The notes beneath the pieces are model-generated. The model saw nothing but the letters and a program-made list of their open reading frames with translations, had not been told where the DNA came from and made no database searches. Below are positions 1 through 8,832 of a stretch of DNA of 64,000 nucleotides, in pieces. Positions within the stretch are counted from its first letter, which is position 1; the number at the start of each line of letters is the position of its first letter. The DNA is from JAKANT01 sp035502095. GTDB lineage: Bacteria > Pseudomonadota > Gammaproteobacteria > Burkholderiales > Burkholderiaceae_F. The position numbers and the translations under genes are program-made. Location of the stretch: positions 127,872 through 191,871 of the forward strand of contig DATJUX010000025.1 of assembly GCA_035502095.1 (NCBI GenBank), in the 5' to 3' direction.

Positions 1-1667
1 GTTGGCCAGTCCGGGCATTCCTTGCCGCGCAGCAGGCTCAGTCCCGCGGCCTTGAATTGCGGCCTGCGCGGCGGCACGGCAACGAGAAAGATGAGCCACA
101 GGTACGCGGAGTAGTAGACCCGCGTCTCCGCGTTGGTCGAATCGATCTTCTCGAGTTGCAGCACGAGGTTCGGGTGAAACGCCTCGTTGTAGAGGGCCGC
201 CTGGGCCGCCGCCGCACCCAACTGCGCGGCATGACCGGGATCGTCGACCTTGTCCTGCGATGCCAGATCGAAGCCCTGGTCGGCATCGGGTTCCGACTCC
301 TTGCGAAGGAACCAAGGCGCCCAGCGAAGCCTGCCGGTCACCTCGGCAAATCGCGAGCCGCGTCGCTCTGCACACAGCGCGCTGCCGAGCGCATCGAGCG
401 CAGGTGAGGCGGACGAACCGTCGCTCGGAACCTCCAGGAGCGGCAACGAATTGTTTTCATCGCCGTATCCATATTGATAGGCCACCAGCCCGCGCCAGCG
501 ACGGCACGTGCAAAGCGGCACGCTCGGCCCCCACATCAGCCAGCACATCCACTGCGAACTCTGCAGGCTTTCGAAGGCGCCATTGCGCTTTGCGGGAGAC
601 GGGATGGCACGCTGATACGAGTTGAGTACCTTGCGCCAGTCGTAGTCGAAGCGGCTGAGCAGCCCGGCCAGCAGGTACTGCGGCGCTATGAATCCAGTAC
701 GGACGTGAATTCGGCTGATCGAGGACAGGGCTTCGCGGCCCGCGTCTCCAAACTTTGCGACGGCGGTGAAGTAGGCCTTCCAGCGCTCTTCGCGGTCGTC
801 GGTTCGAGCGAAGAAATCAGAGAGCACGTCGATCGATGCCGCCCGCTCGGAACCGACCGAGGCAACCTCGGTCAGCCGGCTCACCAGCTTCTCGAGTTCA
901 GCGTCGGGAGCGAGCTCCGGCGACTCGAGTTCCGCTTCCTTCGCGTTGAGAAGGCGGTACTCGATGAAGTAGCGGACGACGTCGAACAAGCTGTCATGCC
1001 GGGTGCAGGAGCGCGCCGAGATTTGATCGACGAGCCGGCGCGCCCGGTCGTCGGCGTCGGGACCGCCAAGAAGTGCGTCGCGCAATAGCTTGACGGCCGC
1101 CTCGAACGTCCGGTCGCTGCTCGCGAGGATGGGGGTGCCGCCGGCGGGCCTCGCAGCCCCCGAGGCGCCTGCCGGCGCGAAGAAGCCCTCCTCGTAGAGC
1201 TTCTGAAGTTGGCCGCTGAACTGCAGCTGCAGGTCTTCGATGTTCTTGTATTCGCCGGGGAAGTGGCCCAGCGCCCGGAGCTTTTTCTTGAACGCCACCA
1301 GACTGATCGTGTCGCTATCGATCTCCCCGCTGCTGATCAGGGCGTCCTTGAAGTAGGTGAAAACAAATGGCTTGTTGGTGCTTTTGAACTGTCCGACCGC
1401 GGTTTCGAACTCTTCTTCGGTGTAAGGGCCGACCTTGGTGAAGAACAGCATCAGGAATAAATCGCATTTGCGAATGCGCTTGTCGTATTCATCCTGCAGC
1501 CGCGTCCTGGAAAAGGCATCCAGAAAATCCTCCCACAGCTCGAGTCTGAGAAATATCCCGACCTGTTCGACCCACTCCTTGTTCTTGCGATTGATGAATA
1601 TCTCGAAGGACCGTCGATCCTCCTCCAACTCCTTCGAGGAGGCGAGAAAGATGGAGAACGTTTCCAT
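1..1667 (-). CDS. Protein with TIR/DUF4062-like N-terminal domain (3' end outside window)
   Basis: The frame is open from an ATG at 1667 to the window edge, giving 555 codons without a stop; the C-terminus is missing. Residues 1-155 start METFSIFLASSKELEEDRR and contain a strongly patterned block (ELWEDFLDAF, TRLQDEYDKRIRKCD, FLMLFFTKVGPYTEEEFETA, TNKPFVFTYFKDA). I recognise this as the Rossmann-like domain often found at the N-terminus of bacterial NACHT, TPR or other signalling/conflict proteins, related to TIR or DUF4062; the exact family name is uncertain. An Ala/Gly/Pro linker follows (about 165-185), then a region I do not recognise with one hydrophobic stretch near residue 530 (YYSAYLWLIFLVAV). 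GGGAAGAAAAGG lies just before the start. An effector or defence role is inference only. Confidence 0.75.
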   Translation of the reverse strand, partial: METFSIFLASSKELEEDRRSFEIFINRKNKEWVEQVGIFLRLELWEDFLDAFSRTRLQDEYDKRIRKCDLFLMLFFTKVGPYTEEEFETAVGQFKSTNKPFVFTYFKDALISSGEIDSDTISLVAFKKKLRALGHFPGEYKNIEDLQLQFSGQLQKLYEEGFFAPAGASGAARPAGGTPILASSDRTFEAAVKLLRDALLGGPDADDRARRLVDQISARSCTRHDSLFDVVRYFIEYRLLNAKEAELESPELAPDAELEKLVSRLTEVASVGSERAASIDVLSDFFARTDDREERWKAYFTAVAKFGDAGREALSSISRIHVRTGFIAPQYLLAGLLSRFDYDWRKVLNSYQRAIPSPAKRNGAFESLQSSQWMCWLMWGPSVPLCTCRRWRGLVAYQYGYGDENNSLPLLEVPSDGSSASPALDALGSALCAERRGSRFAEVTGRLRWAPWFLRKESEPDADQGFDLASQDKVDDPGHAAQLGAAAAQAALYNEAFHPNLVLQLEKIDSTNAETRVYYSAYLWLIFLVAVPPRRPQFKAAGLSLLRGKECPDWP

Positions 1668-1999
1668 AAGCCTTTTCTTCCCGTGAATTCAACTTCGACC
1701 ACCGAGCTGGCCGCTGCCGGGTGATCCGGCGCTGCGAGCATCCGCCATGCTCGGCTCATCGCACGCATGAAGTGGGGCAAAAGCGTAAGCCCATTCAAAG
1801 GCTTGGGTTCACTCAGACCCGCCGATCCACCTTCTGGCCGCCGGGAGATGGGGCGACGGGCGACCGATGCCCGCCAGTCGGAGATCGACCTTTCCGGCGC
1901 CCGGCTGCGCCTGCGCTGACACCTGTGACGCCCCTGTAACGCCCGCGAGCCTAAAACACCGGGCATGACGGCGCTTACGCCGTCGCGAGGAGACGTCCG
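1668..1999. other. Intergenic region without recognisable gene
   Basis: These 332 bases lie between the divergent starts of the TIR/DUF4062-like gene and the small membrane peptide. Frames open on either strand here give low-complexity Arg/Pro-rich translations typical of high-GC shadow frames. I see no RNA gene. It must carry the promoters for both flanking genes, but no -35/-10 pair stands out. Confidence 0.4.
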
Positions 2000-2113
2000 A
2001 TGTATGCCGATCATCCGCGGGACGAACGCAGCGACCACGTACCGCTGCCCTGGCTGCTGGTGCTGGTCGCGTGGGCCTGGCTGCTGGCGCTCGCGCTGTA
2101 TTTCACTGCCTGA
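2000..2113 (+). CDS. Small single-span membrane peptide (37 aa)
   Basis: An ATG at 2000 preceded by a good GAGGAG ribosome-binding site opens a 37-codon frame ending in TGA. The first 16 residues are charged (MYADHPRDERSDHV). They are followed by one very hydrophobic helix (LPWLLVLVAWAWLLALALYF) that runs almost to the C-terminus, as in many small inner-membrane peptides. It lies 72 bases upstream of the large BTAD regulator in the same direction and may be co-transcribed with it. No family is recognised. Support comes from the ribosome-binding site, codon use and the charged-then-helix layout; chance cannot be ruled out for so short a frame. Confidence 0.5.
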   Translation: MYADHPRDERSDHVPLPWLLVLVAWAWLLALALYFTA

Positions 2114-2185
2114 GTCTCGATTCCACGCTCACCAGCCGGCGCGCCGCCGATCGCCGGTCGATGAGCGCCGCCGGCGGACCGGCCG

Positions 2186-5100
2186 ATGTTCAGCGACAGC
2201 GCCGAGGCTTCGCTTAATCTCGCTGGCGTGAAGCGCCAGCCCGACGCCGGCTTGCCGGACCACCCGCAACTGCGCCTGCGCGGCGCGCCCAGCTGCGCTC
2301 TGCCCGACGGGCGGGTGATCGATCTCGAGGCGAAGGACGCCCTGCTGCTCGCATTTCTCGCGATCGAGGGCCAGACCTCGCGCGCCATCCTCGCCGAGCG
2401 CCTGTGGCCCGACGTGGACGCCGAACGTGCGCGCGGCAATCTGCGCGCGCGCCTGCTGCGCATCAAGCAGCGCGTCGGGGCGGAACTCATCGGTCCGGGC
2501 TCGCTCGCGATGCTTGCCGCGGGCGTGACCCACGACCTCGACGACACGAGCGACGTGCTCGCCCCGGTGGCGCTCGAAGGGGCGGGCGGTTTCGCCGAGT
2601 GGCTCGAAGCGACCCGTCTCGCGCGCCGGGCGCGCCGCGGCGAGCAGCTGGCCGCCGCATCGGCGCAGGCGGAGGCGGCCGGCCGGCTCGCCACCGCGCT
2701 CGAGCAGGCGCAGGCGCTGGTCGCGCTCGACCCGCTGTCGGAGCACGCGCACCGCCGCGTCATGCGCCTGCACTACCTGCGCGGCGATGCCGCGGCGGCG
2801 CGCGCCGTCTACCAGCGCTGCGCCGATGTCCTGCTGCGCGAACTCAACGCGAAGCCGTCGCGCGAGACCGAGGAACTGCTGCGCCAGCTCGATGCATCGG
2901 CCTCGCGCGTCCCGACGCGCGTGCCGCTGCCGATCACCGTGCTCCGCCCGCCGCGGCTGGTCGGACGCGAAGACGAAGCCGCCGCGCTAGCGGCCGCTTG
3001 GCACGAAGGGCAGCCCGTGCTGGTGATCGGCGAGGCGGGCATGGGCAAATCGCGGCTGCTCGCGGAGTTCACCGATGGGTCGACCGCGTCGGCCTCAGCA
3101 CGACCGGGCGATGCTTCGGTGCCGTTCGCCGCCGCGGCGCGCCTGCTGCGCGCAGTCATCGGGCATGCGCCTGAGGTGGCGCCCGCGAGCCGCGCGCGCC
3201 TCGCGGCGCTGCTGCCCGAATATGCGGAATCCGATGCCAAGCCAGCCGCCAATCTGACCCAGCTTGCGCACGTCGTACAGGACATTCTGGACGTCGCCGC
3301 CGCCGCGGGCCTCACCACCGTGCTGCTCGACGACCTGCACTTCGCCGACGATGCGACGCTCGACCTGCTGCGCGAGGTGCTGGGCGGCGAGCCGGGCGCG
3401 TTGCACTGGGGATTTGCGCAACGACCGGCCGAGACGTCCGTGGTCGCGCAGGCCTTGGTCGCCGGGCTGGCCCAGGCGCGGCGGCTGGTCACGATCGAGC
3501 TCGCGCCGCTGTCGGTCGACGCGATGAGCGCGTTGATCGAATCGCTGCGCGTGCCGCAACTCGCCGCCGCGCGCCTGGCCCCCGCGCTGGTGCAGCACAC
3601 CGGCGGCAACCCGCTGTTCGCCCTCGAGACGATCAAGCAGATGCTGGTCGAAGGCGGGCCCGCCGCGCGGGGCACGCAACTGCCCGCGCCGAGCAATGTC
3701 GGCGCGCTGATCGCGCACCGGCTCAAGCAGCTTTCTCCGCGTGCGCTCGCGCTGGCGCGGCTGGCTGCCATCGCGGGTCCCGATTTCAGCGCGAATCTCG
3801 CGGAGCGCATTCTCGCGACCCCGGCGCTCGAACTCGCCGACGGATGGGCCGAGCTGGAAGCCGCGCAGGTGTTGCGCGACGCGGCGTTCGCGCACGACCT
3901 GGTCTACGAGGCGACGCTGGCCGGCGTGCCGACCGCGATCGCGCGCGAACTGCACACGCGCGTGGCCGACGAACTCGAAGCGCACAGCGCGAGCGCCGAA
4001 CGCATCGCGGCGCACCGCATTGCCGCGGCGGACCCGCGCCGTTCGATCCCCGCGTTGCGCGCGGCGGCCGCAGCCGCCGAAGCGAAGTTCCAGCGGCCCA
4101 TCGCCGCCCAATGGCTGGATCAGGCCGCCCAGATGCTGGAGCAGATCGGCGATCAGGCCGAGGCGTTCGCGGTGCTGGCGCAGGCGGTGCAGCTGCGGCA
4201 AGGCTTCGACACCGGCGTCCGCCACGACGAGGCGACGCAGCGCCTGCTTGCCCTTGCAGTGACGCCGGCGCAGCGGGCCGAGGCGCTCACGGCGCGCTCG
4301 GTCTACCTGCACATCCTCGGCCGCAGTGCCGAGACGCTGCCGCTGCTTGCCGAGGGCCTCGTCGCGGCGCGCACCTCGCAGGAGGAGTTGTCGGTGTCGC
4401 GGGTGCTGAACGTGCAAGGCATCGTGCTGCGCCGGCTCGGCCGCAACGACGAGGCGATTGTCGCGCTGCGCGAGGCGCTCGCCATCACGCGCCGCCTCGA
4501 TCCCACCAGCGGCGACGACCTGCCGGCGATCCTCAACAACCTGGCGCTGGCGCAGATGGAAGCGGACGATCACGTCACCGCGATCCTGCACTTCGAGGAA
4601 TCGGCGCGCCTGCAGCCGGACACGCTGACCCGCGCACGCGTGCTGAACAACCTCGCGCTTTCGCTCGAGGAGGTCGGTAGCGTCGAGCGCGCGTACGAGA
4701 CGCGCCTCACCGCACAGCGCCTCCTGCGCGGCCAGGACGGCGCCGACTTCGCGCGGCTGAACCTGCTGATCTCGCTCGCGGCGTGTTCGCGCTACCTGCA
4801 GCGCTACGGCGAGGCGATCAGCCTGCTCGAGCAGGTGCAGTCGCTCGCCGCAACGACATCGCACTGGCGGGTCGAAGACCTGCACGTGCAACGCGCGTTC
4901 CTCTGGATCGAACTCGGCGCGTGGCGCGCCGCCGACGAGGCGTTTGCGGCGGTCGAGACCGGCCGCCAGATGCCGCCGCCGGTCCGCGCCGGCGTCCTGA
5001 TGGCGCGCGCGATGTACCAGCTGGCGCGCAACCTCGATGCCACGGCGACGGTGGCCGAGGCCGAGAAGCTGCTCGCCGGTGTCGACGAGCGCCGCATCTG

Positions 5101-5557
5101 GCGCCGTCTGCGCGTGGTCAAGATCCGCTGTCTGCCGCCGTCCGAGGGGCTCGCACTGGCGCTGGCGGAACTGGAGCGCGAGGCGACACGCGGCAACCGC
5201 GCCTCGCAGATTCCGTTCGCCACGCTCGCGGCACGCGCCCACCTCGCACTCGGCGATGCGCACGCGGCGCTGCGCATGGCGCAGCGCGCGCTCGAAGGCT
5301 TGAAGGGGGCGCTGCCGGCCGGATTTTCGCCGTTCGAGGTCCGCTTCACCCTGTCCGAGGCGCTTGCCGCGGTCGACGCAGCCGCCGCTGCGGAGGAGGT
5401 GCGCAGGCTGGCCGACGACCTGCAGCAGGTCGCCGCCACCCAGGTCCCGGAGGCGTACCGGCGCAGCTATCTGCAGGGTGTGACCCTGCACCGGCACATC
5501 CTCGCCGCGGCGGAGCGCGCCGCAGCGCGCACGCGCCTGCAACTGCTCAAGCGCTGA
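2186..5557 (+). CDS. BTAD-type transcriptional regulator with AAA-like ATPase and TPR region
   Basis: This 1123-residue protein has the layout of large bacterial SARP/LuxR-like ATPase regulators. Residues about 35-240 form a winged-helix part (RAILAERLWPDVDAERARGNLRARL) followed by a bacterial transcriptional activation domain of helical repeats (HAHRRVMRLHYLRGDAAAARAVYQRC). A P-loop NTPase follows with Walker A GEAGMGKS and Walker B TTVLLDDLHFADDA. From about 560 to the end it is tetratricopeptide-like, with repeated ALA/NNLA helices. I see no extra C-terminal LuxR helix-turn-helix. Such proteins sense a ligand through the NTPase/TPR part and activate nearby genes; the target here is unknown. 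The 3' end overlaps the convergent DAHP synthase gene by 11 bases. A GTG at 2228 is an alternative start. Confidence 0.85.
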   Translation: MFSDSAEASLNLAGVKRQPDAGLPDHPQLRLRGAPSCALPDGRVIDLEAKDALLLAFLAIEGQTSRAILAERLWPDVDAERARGNLRARLLRIKQRVGAELIGPGSLAMLAAGVTHDLDDTSDVLAPVALEGAGGFAEWLEATRLARRARRGEQLAAASAQAEAAGRLATALEQAQALVALDPLSEHAHRRVMRLHYLRGDAAAARAVYQRCADVLLRELNAKPSRETEELLRQLDASASRVPTRVPLPITVLRPPRLVGREDEAAALAAAWHEGQPVLVIGEAGMGKSRLLAEFTDGSTASASARPGDASVPFAAAARLLRAVIGHAPEVAPASRARLAALLPEYAESDAKPAANLTQLAHVVQDILDVAAAAGLTTVLLDDLHFADDATLDLLREVLGGEPGALHWGFAQRPAETSVVAQALVAGLAQARRLVTIELAPLSVDAMSALIESLRVPQLAAARLAPALVQHTGGNPLFALETIKQMLVEGGPAARGTQLPAPSNVGALIAHRLKQLSPRALALARLAAIAGPDFSANLAERILATPALELADGWAELEAAQVLRDAAFAHDLVYEATLAGVPTAIARELHTRVADELEAHSASAERIAAHRIAAADPRRSIPALRAAAAAAEAKFQRPIAAQWLDQAAQMLEQIGDQAEAFAVLAQAVQLRQGFDTGVRHDEATQRLLALAVTPAQRAEALTARSVYLHILGRSAETLPLLAEGLVAARTSQEELSVSRVLNVQGIVLRRLGRNDEAIVALREALAITRRLDPTSGDDLPAILNNLALAQMEADDHVTAILHFEESARLQPDTLTRARVLNNLALSLEEVGSVERAYETRLTAQRLLRGQDGADFARLNLLISLAACSRYLQRYGEAISLLEQVQSLAATTSHWRVEDLHVQRAFLWIELGAWRAADEAFAAVETGRQMPPPVRAGVLMARAMYQLARNLDATATVAEAEKLLAGVDERRIWRRLRVVKIRCLPPSEGLALALAELEREATRGNRASQIPFATLAARAHLALGDAHAALRMAQRALEGLKGALPAGFSPFEVRFTLSEALAAVDAAAAAEEVRRLADDLQQVAATQVPEAYRRSYLQGVTLHRHILAAAERAAARTRLQLLKR

Positions 5558-6632
5558 ATCGCCGCGCCAGGACCGGGCGCAGTTCCTTGTGCGCGCGCCG
5601 GATCAGCTCGAGCGTCGTGTCCCAGCCGATGCAGGCGTCCGTGACCGAGACGCCGTAGCGCAGCTGCGCGAGATCGGCCGGGATCGTCTGGTTGCCTGCG
5701 TGCAGGTGCGATTCGAGCATCAGCCCGACGATCGAGCGGTTGCCTTCCTTGATCTGGTGGATGCAATCCATGAACACCAGCGGCTGCAGCGCCGCGTTCT
5801 TCATCGAATTCGCGTGCGAGCAGTCGATCACGATGTTGGCCGGCAGGCCGGCCTTTTCCAGGGCGTTTTCCGCCAGCTTGACGCTGACCGTGTCGTAGTT
5901 CGGCCGGCCGCCGCCGCCGCGCAGCACGATGTGGCCGTGCCGGTTGCCGCGCGTGCGCACGATCGCGGTGCGCCCGGCGCCGTTGATGCCGAGGAAGCTG
6001 TGCGGGCTGCGCGCCGAGCGGATCGCATTGAGCGCGACTTCCAGGTCGCCGTCGGTGCCGTTCTTGAATCCGACCGGCGTCGAAAGTCCGCTCGCCATCT
6101 CGCGGTGCGTCTGCGACTCGGTCGTGCGCGCGCCGATCGCATACCAGGTGATGAGATCCGCCAGGTACTGCGGCGACAGCGGATCGAGCGCCTCGCTGCC
6201 TGCCGGCAGCCCGAGTTCGCCGATGTCGAGCAACAGCCGGCGTGCGCGCGCCATGCCGCTGCCGATGTGGAAGGAGTCGTCCATGTCGGGGTCGTTGATG
6301 AACCCCTTCCAGCCGGTGACCGTGCGCGGCTTCTCGAAGTAGACGCGCATCACGAGCAGCATGGTATCGGCGACTTCGTCGGCGAGCGCGCGCAGCCGTT
6401 GCGCGTAGTCGAGCGCCGCGACCGGGTCGTGGACGGAACACGGGCCGACCACGATGAAAAGCCGCGGATCGCCCCGCTCGAGGATGGTTTCTAGCGCGGC
6501 TCGTCCCCGGGCGACGGTTTCCGTCACGCGCGCGGTCAGGGGTGCATCGCGCTTGATCTCCTCCGGCGTCGGCATCGGGTCGAGGCCAACGACGTTGAGG
6601 TTTTCGACCGCGGGAAGAGGGTGGGCGGGCAT
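5547..6632 (-). CDS. aroG: 3-deoxy-7-phosphoheptulonate synthase, AroG/AroF class I
   Basis: The enzyme condenses phosphoenolpyruvate with erythrose 4-phosphate, the first step of the shikimate pathway. At 361 residues it is close to the usual 350. Family motifs are clear: IVVGPCSVHD, KPRTVTGWKGFINDPDMD, the GARTTESQTHREMASGLS segment, VGFKNGTDG and the metal/substrate segment DCSHANSMK. I chose the ATG at 6632 because the family begins near here (MPAHPLPAVENLNV); the frame is open to 6689 but the extra 19 residues look non-coding. Feedback residues cannot be assigned to Phe, Tyr or Trp by eye. It stands alone on the minus strand, and its 3' end overlaps that of the BTAD regulator. Confidence 0.93.
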   Translation of the reverse strand: MPAHPLPAVENLNVVGLDPMPTPEEIKRDAPLTARVTETVARGRAALETILERGDPRLFIVVGPCSVHDPVAALDYAQRLRALADEVADTMLLVMRVYFEKPRTVTGWKGFINDPDMDDSFHIGSGMARARRLLLDIGELGLPAGSEALDPLSPQYLADLITWYAIGARTTESQTHREMASGLSTPVGFKNGTDGDLEVALNAIRSARSPHSFLGINGAGRTAIVRTRGNRHGHIVLRGGGGRPNYDTVSVKLAENALEKAGLPANIVIDCSHANSMKNAALQPLVFMDCIHQIKEGNRSIVGLMLESHLHAGNQTIPADLAQLRYGVSVTDACIGWDTTLELIRRAHKELRPVLARRFSA

Positions 6633-6769
6633 GCGGGGATTATCGACGTTGCGAGGGAGGCCGCAGCGGGTCCGAAAACAGGCCCGCAAACCCCCGGTTC
6701 TCGGGCCTTACCCAACTGCGGAATCGCGCGAAATGGCCGATATGCAGAGAGCCGACGCTTTCACCTGAA

Positions 6770-7822
6770 ATGGCCGAACTGACGCTAACCTTGCGCGGGC
6801 TGCCGCACCATACAGCGGTGGCGCTGCGTTCGATGCTCGTGCTGCTCGATTCGGCACTGGGCGCGCGCTGGCGTCTGATGGATGCGCCGATCGCGGACGT
6901 CATCCTGGTGCCGGGCGAGCGCATGGCCGAGATCCGCAAGTCGGGCTCCGAAGAGGAGGTCCCGCTGCTGCTTGCGCTGACCAGCGACAACGTCTGCCCG
7001 CCCGGGGCGTTCGCGGTGCTGAAACGGCCGGTCACGCCGGCGCATCTCGTCGAAGTCCTGCAGCTCGCCGAAACGCTGGTGGAACGCGCGCGCGCAAGCG
7101 ACGAAGGCATGCTGACCGTTCCCCTGATCGAAAGCCTCGATCCGGGCGGCCGGCTCGCTCCCCAGTCGTTCGACGCCCGTCTGCGCACGACCTTGCGCGC
7201 GGCGACCTGGCGCCTGTTCCAGGCCCCGGTCGCGGTCACCGTGCTCGACGATCGGCGCGACTCGATCTACAGCTTCCTTCCGGCGCGCGGCTTTACCACC
7301 CGGCTCACGAGTCCCGAGCTGGCGGCCGCGTTCCGCGCCAACCCGCCGGCGGTCTTCGTCGAGCTCGCGGCGGCCGAACAAACCGCGATGGCGCGCGCGC
7401 GCGAGTTCCGCAATCCGAAGGAACTCGAGTGGACGTTCTGGATCAGCAACGGTGCGCCGCGGCTGCGTCCGGAACTCGACCTGGTCCGGCGCTGGAAACT
7501 GAGGCGCTGGCCCGACTTCGGCCGCCTGCCGCACTACCACGCCGACGTGCGCATGGCCTCGGCACTGATGGCGCAGGCGCTGACGTTGCAGGAGCTGTGC
7601 GACGTGGCCAAGGCGCGCAACGAGACCGCGATCAACTTTCTCAACGCGACCTACACGCTCGGCGCCCTCACGGAGGAAACCGCGGCACAGGCCGACGAGG
7701 CATCCGGCCAGCCTGGCGAACTCGCCATCGCCACCGGTCCTGCCGCCGCCAAGCGCAAGGCCTCTGGCTTCTCCGGATTGATCGGCCAGTTGCGCCGCAA
7801 GTTCGGGCTCGCGTCCGCCTAG
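6770..7822 (+). CDS. Uncharacterised protein, first gene of an MglA-like GTPase operon
   Basis: This 350-residue soluble protein has no family I can name. The first 105 residues have alternating beta/alpha patterning reminiscent of a receiver-like fold (MLVLLDSALGARW, ADVILVPGERM, VPLLLALTS, AFAVLKRPVTPAHLVEVL), including a Lys-Arg-Pro where receivers have their conserved Lys, but no clear acidic pocket. The middle carries charged helices, and the C-terminus ends in a basic tail (GFSGLIGQLRRKFGLASA). The stop is 14 bases before the start of the GTPase gene, so the three genes 6770-8785 very likely form one transcription unit. The context suggests an input or partner of the small GTPase; that is inference. 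The ATG lies in CCTGAAATGG with no strong ribosome-binding site. Confidence 0.8.
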   Translation: MAELTLTLRGLPHHTAVALRSMLVLLDSALGARWRLMDAPIADVILVPGERMAEIRKSGSEEEVPLLLALTSDNVCPPGAFAVLKRPVTPAHLVEVLQLAETLVERARASDEGMLTVPLIESLDPGGRLAPQSFDARLRTTLRAATWRLFQAPVAVTVLDDRRDSIYSFLPARGFTTRLTSPELAAAFRANPPAVFVELAAAEQTAMARAREFRNPKELEWTFWISNGAPRLRPELDLVRRWKLRRWPDFGRLPHYHADVRMASALMAQALTLQELCDVAKARNETAINFLNATYTLGALTEETAAQADEASGQPGELAIATGPAAAKRKASGFSGLIGQLRRKFGLASA

Positions 7823-7836
7823 CCGGTGTCGTCGCC

Positions 7837-8376
7837 ATGGGTGCCTACCGCATCGTGTTCGCCGGTCCGATCGGCGCCGGCAAGACGACGGCGATCCAGG
7901 CGCTTTCGGACATTCCGCCCATCAGCACCGAGGTGGCCAGCGCCGAAGCCGAGGCCGTCGGCAAGGCAACGACGACGGTGGCGTTCGACCTCGGGCAGGT
8001 GGTGCTCGAGAACGGCGACCTGGTCCAGCTTTACGGCGCGCCGGGGCAGGCGCGTTTCGATTTCATGTGGCCGATGATTTCCGAGAACGCGATCGGCGCC
8101 GTGATCCTCGCCGACAACCGCAGGCCCGACACGGTCGAGCTGACGCTGCAGTACGTGCGCGAGTTCGCGCCGCGCATCGCAGCCGGAAACTGCGTCGTCG
8201 GCGTGGGCCGCAGCAAGCTGCGGCACAAGCCCGGCGTCGACGAGTACCAGGACGTGCTCGAAGCCGCGGGGTTCGCCATTCCGGTGATGGAGGTCGACGT
8301 CCGCCGCAAGGAAGACACGCTGCTCCTGCTCGACGTGCTGCTCGCCCGCCTGGAGGCTGCGCACAGTGGCGCTTGA
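7837..8376 (+). CDS. MglA-like small GTPase / ATP-GTP binding protein
   Basis: This 179-residue protein is a stand-alone P-loop GTPase of the bacterial MglA-like group. Walker A is GPIGAGKT at residues 10-17, the switch/G3 segment is LVQLYGAPGQARFDFMW, and the fold ends about where Ras-like domains end. The G4 element is atypical: VGVGRSKLR stands where NKxD would be, so guanine specificity is not secure. Such GTPases switch polarity or signalling complexes and are paired with roadblock proteins that act as GAPs. That pairing occurs here, because the next gene overlaps by 11 bases and encodes a roadblock-like protein. Nucleotide specificity and target are unknown. Confidence 0.85.
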   Translation: MGAYRIVFAGPIGAGKTTAIQALSDIPPISTEVASAEAEAVGKATTTVAFDLGQVVLENGDLVQLYGAPGQARFDFMWPMISENAIGAVILADNRRPDTVELTLQYVREFAPRIAAGNCVVGVGRSKLRHKPGVDEYQDVLEAAGFAIPVMEVDVRRKEDTLLLLDVLLARLEAAHSGA

Positions 8377-8785
8377 CCCGCGCGACTCGCGCGTCGGCAT
8401 GCAGCAGGAGCTGGCGGCGCTGTGCAAGAAAGTGCCGACCGCCAAGCTGGCCGCGGTGGCATCGGAGGACGGCTTGCTCACGGCAACCCACGAGCAGGCC
8501 GAGCCGAACCCGTCGGATCGCAAGAGCGCGATGCTGGCATCGCTGATCGCGCTCGCGCGCACCGCCGCGAGGGAGCACGGCCTCGAAGAAGCGCGTTGGC
8601 TGGTTCTCGGCTGTCGCCTCGGCGTGATGGTGGTGCGCCCGTTCGGTCGCCAGCGGCGGCGCCTGCTCCTGCTCGTGGTGAGCGACTCGGAGAAGCTCGG
8701 CCCGACGCTCGCAGCGGCGAAGGAATTCGCGCTGCGCATCGACGCCAAGTTCGGGCTGCCCGTCGGCGAACCTGCTCAGGCATGA
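8366..8785 (+). CDS. Roadblock/LC7-like protein, probable partner of the GTPase
   Basis: This 139-residue protein begins at a GTG inside the end of the GTPase gene, an overlap typical of translational coupling. The pattern fits the roadblock/LC7 fold: an N-terminal helix (MQQELAALCKKV), a strand pair (KLAAVASEDGLLTATHE), a long central helix (SAMLASLIALARTAAREHG), further strands (ARWLVLGCRLGVMVVRPFG, RRLLLLVVS) and a C-terminal helix. In MglB-type systems such proteins stimulate GTP hydrolysis and set localisation of the partner GTPase. Family placement is by pattern and gene pairing; sequence identity is probably low. Confidence 0.7.
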   Translation: MALDPRDSRVGMQQELAALCKKVPTAKLAAVASEDGLLTATHEQAEPNPSDRKSAMLASLIALARTAAREHGLEEARWLVLGCRLGVMVVRPFGRQRRRLLLLVVSDSEKLGPTLAAAKEFALRIDAKFGLPVGEPAQA

Positions 8786-8813
8786 TCGATTGACGCGCCT
8801 TCGCGGCCGCGCA

Positions 8814-8832
8814 AGCGCCGCTGCGCGGCGCT
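8814..8832. terminator. Hairpin between convergent genes, possible bidirectional terminator
   Basis: A perfect 8-bp inverted repeat, AGCGCCGC-TGC-GCGGCGCT, lies between the roadblock-like gene and the stop of the minus-strand oxidoreductase gene. There is no T-tract on either side, so it is at best a weak intrinsic terminator. Confidence 0.4.

Noticed and set aside
3095..5542. Minus-strand frame of 815 codons opposite the BTAD regulator
   Set aside because: Its translation is Arg/Ala-rich without domain patterning, while the plus strand has Walker motifs and TPR-like helices.
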